From assembly GCA_024227975.1 (NCBI GenBank), contig JAAETV010000693.1, forward strand, positions 1 to 8,462: 8,462 bases of DNA, read 5' to 3'. Position numbers and translations under genes: made by a program. Shown here piece after piece: positions 5,524 through 8,462 of this stretch (positions are counted from its first letter, which is position 1; each line of letters starts with the position of its first letter). The DNA is from Actinomycetes bacterium. GTDB lineage: Bacteria > Actinomycetota > Acidimicrobiia > Acidimicrobiales > SZUA-35. The notes below the pieces were generated by a model. It was not told the origin of the DNA. It saw only the letters and a program-made list of their open reading frames with translations, and ran no database searches.

Positions 5524-7400
5524 TTCGGGCTCCCGTCGTTGATGAAAGCACCCACCGCGCGCTCCAACTCTGCTGCTGAGAAAGGCTGGCCCATCACCTT
5601 GTTGATCTGCTCCACGCTCACGTCGAACTGGGCTCTGATGAGGGTGCTCAGCTGGCCGAGATTGAGCTCCGGAATCACGATGGTGTCGAAACGCCCGAGG
5701 ACCTCGCCGAGGTTCGCCGGGAACGGGTAGAGATGGGTGAGGTGTATCTGCGCCACCTTCTGACCGTCGCTTCGAATCCGACGGACCGCCTCAGTTATGG
5801 CGCCCCAGGTCGAACCCCAACCGAGGACGCAGATGGATGCGTCATCATCACCGATGATCGCCGCCTCAGGGATGTCGGAGGCGATTCGTTGGATACGTTC
5901 CGCCCGCAACGCGGTCATGGTTGCGTGATTGTCGGGGCTGTAGCTCACATCTCCTCGCCCGTCTTCCTTCTCGAGCCCGCCGATCCGGTGCATTATTCCG
6001 GGTGTTCCCGGCAGCGCCCAGGGCCGGACAAGATTGTCATCGCGAAGGTAGGGCCAGAAGGTCTCCGTCCCGTCGTCATCGACGTGATTCGGTCCGCTGG
6101 CGTACTCGACCTCGATGGAGGGGATCGAATCCGCAGTGGGAATCTTCCATGGCATCGTGCCATTGGCGAGATAGCCGTCGGAAAGCAGAAGCACCGGCGT
6201 TCGGTAGGTGAGGGCGAGACGGGCCGCCTCGATTGCCATCTCGAAACAATGGGCCGGGTTGTATGCCGCCACCACCGGCAACGGTGCCTCGCCGTGACGC
6301 CCGTAGATGGCCATCAGGAGATCTGAGGCCTCGGTCTTGGTGGGAAGCCCCGTCGACGGCCCGCCCCGTTGGACGTCGATGACGATGAGGGGCAATTCGA
6401 GGCTCACAGCAAGACCGATCGCCTCACCCTTGAGGGCGAGCCCTGGACCGCTCGTGGTGGTGACACCCAGCCTCCCCCCATAGCTCGCCCCGATGGCCGC
6501 CCCGACCGCGGCGATCTCGTCCTCCGCCTGAAGGGTCAGTACGTCGAAGTTCTTGTGCTTCGACAGCTCATGCAGGATCTCGGTCGCGGGGGTGATGGGG
6601 TAGGTGCCGAGGAACAGCGGCACACTCGATTTGTAGCTTGCGGCGATGAGTCCCCAGGCCAGTGCCGTGTTGCCGTTGATGCTCGTGTATGTGCCTCTTT
6701 CGAGTTCAGCAGAGCGCACCTGATACCGCTGCGCCCCGAGCTCGGCGGTTTCCCCGAAGGCGTTTCCGGCCCGGAATGCAGCCTTGTTGGCCTCGACGAC
6801 ACCCTGCTTGTCGCCGAACTTCGTTTCGATCCAATCGAGCGTCGGTTCGAGGGGTCTGCTGTACATCCACGAAACCAGCCCGAGGGCGAAGAAGTTCTTC
6901 GATCGTTCCGCTTCCCGGGGTCTCACCCCGAGATCCTTGGCCACCTCCCTGGTCAGGGTGGTCATCGGCGCTTCGATGACCGTATAGCTCTCGAGCGAAC
7001 CATCTTGGAGCGGATCCGACTCGTAGCCCGCCTTGGCCAGACTTCGCTCGTCGAAGCTGTCGACGTTCACGATCACGGTGCCGCCGTCGACGAGTCGGCT
7101 CAGGTCGCTCATCAGAGCGGCCGGGTTCATTGCCACGAGAACGTTGGGACTGTCCCCAGGGGTCGTGACCTCATGACTCGAGATCTGGACCTGAAATGCC
7201 GATACGCCGGCGACCGAGCCCTGGGGGGCGCGAATCTCCGACGGGTAGTCCGGGAGGGTCACGAGGTCGTTGCCGAACAGGGCGCTGGCGCTAGTGAACC
7301 GATCGCCGGTCAGCTGCATGCCGTCACCGGAATCCCCCGCGAATCGCAGGATGACCTCGTCGATGTCTCTGACCCCTGAGTCGGGCGTCGTCTCCGTCAT
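5520..7400 (-). CDS. korA: 2-oxoacid:ferredoxin oxidoreductase, fused gamma-alpha subunit
   Basis: This 626-residue protein joins the gamma domain (about 14-210, with R-F-A-G-D-S-G-D-G at 19-27 and Y-P-S-E-I-R-A-P-Q-G-S at 52-62) to the alpha domain (about 235-626). The alpha domain has the CoA/substrate-side motif T-Y-P-I-T-P-A-T-E-I (266-275), T-T-T-S-G-P-G-L-A-L-K-G-E (313-325) and QRGGPSTGLPTKTE (344-357). This gamma-alpha fusion is the two-subunit KorAB architecture known from mycobacteria and other aerobes, which lacks a separate ferredoxin-like delta subunit. Neither KorA nor its neighbours carry a C-x-x-C-x-x-C ferredoxin domain, so electrons must go to a ferredoxin encoded elsewhere. 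The ATG at 7400 has a strong Shine-Dalgarno (GGGAGG) 8 nt upstream. It is the first gene of the korAB operon, with a plausible promoter about 70 bp upstream. A pyruvate or branched-chain substrate cannot be excluded from sequence alone. Confidence 0.95.
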   Translation of the reverse strand: MTETTPDSGVRDIDEVILRFAGDSGDGMQLTGDRFTSASALFGNDLVTLPDYPSEIRAPQGSVAGVSAFQVQISSHEVTTPGDSPNVLVAMNPAALMSDLSRLVDGGTVIVNVDSFDERSLAKAGYESDPLQDGSLESYTVIEAPMTTLTREVAKDLGVRPREAERSKNFFALGLVSWMYSRPLEPTLDWIETKFGDKQGVVEANKAAFRAGNAFGETAELGAQRYQVRSAELERGTYTSINGNTALAWGLIAASYKSSVPLFLGTYPITPATEILHELSKHKNFDVLTLQAEDEIAAVGAAIGASYGGRLGVTTTSGPGLALKGEAIGLAVSLELPLIVIDVQRGGPSTGLPTKTEASDLLMAIYGRHGEAPLPVVAAYNPAHCFEMAIEAARLALTYRTPVLLLSDGYLANGTMPWKIPTADSIPSIEVEYASGPNHVDDDGTETFWPYLRDDNLVRPWALPGTPGIMHRIGGLEKEDGRGDVSYSPDNHATMTALRAERIQRIASDIPEAAIIGDDDASICVLGWGSTWGAITEAVRRIRSDGQKVAQIHLTHLYPFPANLGEVLGRFDTIVIPELNLGQLSTLIRAQFDVSVEQINKVMGQPFSAAELERAVGAFINDGSPK

Positions 7401-7408
7401 CGGCTATA

Positions 7409-7414
7409 CCTCCC
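7409..7414 (-). promoter_or_regulatory. Shine-Dalgarno of korA
   Basis: GGGAGG on the minus strand is separated by eight bases (TATAGCCG) from ATG 7400. It is the clearest ribosome binding site in the window and fixes the korA start. Confidence 0.8.
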
Positions 7415-7471
7415 GGAAGGTCGACCTGCGCGGCCAAGAATTCGGCCACCGGAGAACAACCTGATCATGGA

Positions 7472-7500
7472 ACAATCGCCGGTCCGGAGCTCGCCGTCAA
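7472..7500 (-). promoter_or_regulatory. Candidate sigma-A-type promoter of korAB
   Basis: On the minus strand TTGACG (7500-7495; five of six -35 consensus bases) is followed by a 17-bp spacer and GATTGT (7477-7472; matches A2, T3 and T6 of the -10). A start near 7465 would leave a leader of about 65 nt carrying the korA Shine-Dalgarno. The -10 is weak. Confidence 0.4.
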
Positions 7501-7587
7501 ACCCGGAATCTCATGAGTTCTCTCTCGAGGGCTGGACCTAGGAGCGGGCCCAGATCCGACCCGATCGATGATGCTCACCGTCGACGG

Positions 7588-7639
7588 CCAACGAGCACAG
7601 CTCCACTGCACTTGTTGATCGCTCGCCATCGCTCGTTGG
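7588..7639. repeat. Inverted repeat with 9-bp perfect arms
   Basis: CCAACGAGC at 7588-7596 is exactly complementary to GCTCGTTGG at 7631-7639, with a 34-bp spacer. The right arm overlaps a direct repeat, ATCGCTCG at 7618-7625 and 7628-7635, with a 10-bp period (about one helical turn). It lies about 90-140 bp upstream of the candidate -35 of korAB and 66-117 bp after the upstream stop codon. It could be a regulator site or a cruciform/terminator structure. Confidence 0.4.
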
Positions 7640-7646
7640 ACTGCCG

Positions 7647-7675
7647 CTGACCAGGGGGCCGAGAGCGGCGGTCAG
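7647..7675 (-). terminator. Possible terminator hairpin after the exported-protein gene
   Basis: CTGACC (7647-7652) pairs with GGTCAG (7670-7675), and the inner GCC (7658-7660) pairs with GGC (7667-7669) around a GAGAGC loop. This leaves a 5-nt bulge on one side. It begins about 30 nt after the stop at 7705. No T-run follows, so it is only a weak candidate. Confidence 0.3.
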
Positions 7676-7704
7676 GACGAACTCGCGGTCCCCCCTAACG
7701 ATGG

Positions 7705-8462
7705 TCAGGTGTCGGGGGTGGTCAGAACCGCCTGCAGCTCGGCCACCCTGACATCGCGGGTATTGACGACGGTGAAGGGTTCCCGGGTCCCAGGCCCACA
7801 GAACGCCGAGCAGGTGTAGGTCACCTCCCAAGTGATGGTTGAGACGAGCGACCAGTCACCAACAGCCGACGAGTGATGGTAGGTCAGGGTGCAATCAGAG
7901 TGCTGGGCTTCTTCGGACTGGTTGAAGTCATAAACCGGACCCAGATTCGGACCACAATCAACGACCTCCCCATCAGCCCCCTCGAAGCTGACGTTGACGG
8001 GTGTGATGGTGACGGTAGCCGTGATCCCAAACACCGGCGGAGTCGTAGCCGACCGCGGCCCCCACACTGCAGGCTCGATCCACAACCAAGTCGGAAGCTG
8101 GGTGATCACAGGCGCCACCTCGTCGCCAAACGGAGCACTCCAACCAACCTGAGCCGGGATCTCAACCGACGCATAGGCATAGTCAACCAACCAATCCAAC
8201 ACCACCTGAGGAGGACGATCACCGATCCGCCATGCGCTGAGCACCCCGGTCGGCAAGGCGCCTCCGGTGTCAACCCCGGAGCCACAGAACACCACACTCC
8301 ACTCCTGGTCAGGCTCCCCCTCAATAACGGGAGTCACCCCAGGGCCCTGAGCCTGGCCGTAATAGGAACTGACCTCAGCCGTAGTCCAGATACTCCAACT
8401 ACAGTCGAACACCCAATCCGGCACCGCCGGCGACCGGATCAAATCCCCCAGCGACGACCCCG
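7705..8462 (-). CDS. Actinobacterial exported PKD-like protein, C-terminal part
   Basis: The frame is open through the right edge and stops with TGA at 7705-7707, giving about 251 visible residues. The TTG at 8442 is not convincing as a start because conserved-looking sequence (G-S-S-L-G-D) precedes it. The protein has I-T-Q-L-P-T-W-L-W-I-E-P-A-V-W, then G-I-T-A-T-V-T-I-T-P-V-N-V, a S-D-C-T-L-T-Y-H-H-S-S-A segment and W-E-V-T-Y. I recognise this order from a family of secreted or membrane-anchored actinobacterial proteins of unknown function, often labelled PKD-domain proteins. Six cysteines are visible (in FDCSW, VFCGS, VDCGP, SDCTL and TCSAFC), an even number that fits disulphide bonds outside the cytoplasm. 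A signal peptide would be outside the window, and no transmembrane helix is seen. The strand is richer in A and T at third positions than the kor genes. A decayed copy of its last codons lies at 4382-4443. Confidence 0.75.
   Translation of the reverse strand, partial: GSSLGDLIRSPAVPDWVFDCSWSIWTTAEVSSYYGQAQGPGVTPVIEGEPDQEWSVVFCGSGVDTGGALPTGVLSAWRIGDRPPQVVLDWLVDYAYASVEIPAQVGWSAPFGDEVAPVITQLPTWLWIEPAVWGPRSATTPPVFGITATVTITPVNVSFEGADGEVVDCGPNLGPVYDFNQSEEAQHSDCTLTYHHSSAVGDWSLVSTITWEVTYTCSAFCGPGTREPFTVVNTRDVRVAELQAVLTTPDT

Larger units (their letters stand above)
7501..7704. other. Intergenic region between the exported-protein gene and the korA promoter, with several inverted and direct repeats
   Basis: No start codon with a supported gene is found here. 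One minus-strand frame stays open from inside the upstream gene to TAG at 7538, but it has no usable start after 7705 and matches no family I know. The region holds the two inverted repeats and the octamer direct repeat listed separately. Confidence 0.5.

Noticed and set aside
6369..7379. Plus-strand open frame of 336 codons opposite korA
   Set aside because: It is antisense to the well-conserved gamma and alpha domains, and its translation resembles reverse-frame shadows of GC-rich genes.
7421..7452. GGCC-GAATTC-TTGGCC dyad in the korA leader as a regulator site
   Set aside because: The arms are short, unequally spaced from the GAATTC centre and made of GGCC, which is very common in this base composition.
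7538..7831. Minus-strand frame of 97 codons spanning the exported-protein end and the intergenic region
   Set aside because: Its start lies inside another gene in a different frame and no start or ribosome binding site follows 7705. The intergenic part might be a remnant of coding sequence, but I cannot match it to a family.
1..8462. Search for CRISPR repeats, tRNA genes, insertion sequence ends, toxin-antitoxin pairs and phage genes
   Set aside because: No regularly spaced repeats, tRNA-like cloverleaf, transposase motif or paired small regulatory ORFs could be seen on either strand.

Overview
The window looks like a chromosomal segment from a high-GC actinobacterium. An uncultured Acidimicrobiia-like lineage is my best guess. 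That guess rests on strong G/C preference at third codon positions, the style of the proteins (an M20 peptidase with NVGEKGVAW and GHGSRP signatures, an oxygen-tolerant-type fused KorA plus KorB, an actinobacterial LPTWLW-type exported protein) and likely leaderless starts. It is inference from memory of these families, not a database result. I see no tRNA, rRNA, CRISPR array, transposase or phage gene.

Layout, left to right: (1) the 3' end of a plus-strand gene for a small multi-pass membrane protein (1-341), converging on (2) a long run of minus-strand genes. In the order of transcription (right to left) these are: the C-terminal part of an exported PKD-like protein (8462-7705); a 304-bp intergenic region with inverted and direct repeats and a plausible promoter; korA (7400-5520) and korB (5523-4510) with a 4-bp ATGA overlap; a 146-bp gap holding a decayed C-terminal fragment of a paralogue of the exported protein; a DUF402 protein (GTG start, probably leaderless, 4363-3746); a dienelactone hydrolase (3698-2973); a 7-bp overlap into an acyltransferase-peroxiredoxin fusion (2979-1798); and an M20 metallopeptidase (1714-371).

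Functionally, korAB encodes a 2-oxoacid:ferredoxin oxidoreductase, most likely acting on 2-oxoglutarate in central carbon metabolism. The DUF402, DLH and fusion genes are close together or overlapping and may form one operon. Their predicted roles (nucleotide phosphatase-like, ester/lactone hydrolase, acyl transfer plus thiol peroxide reduction, peptide or acyl-amino-acid hydrolysis) suggest housekeeping or detoxification rather than one obvious pathway.

The most unusual points are the in-frame fusion of a left-handed beta-helix acyltransferase to a PrxQ/BCP peroxiredoxin, and a 35-bp near-identical direct repeat (33/35) on either side of korAB. That repeat is the 3' end of the exported-protein gene, present a second time as a pseudogene fragment. 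I found no convincing evidence of a wholly new defence or mobile system.
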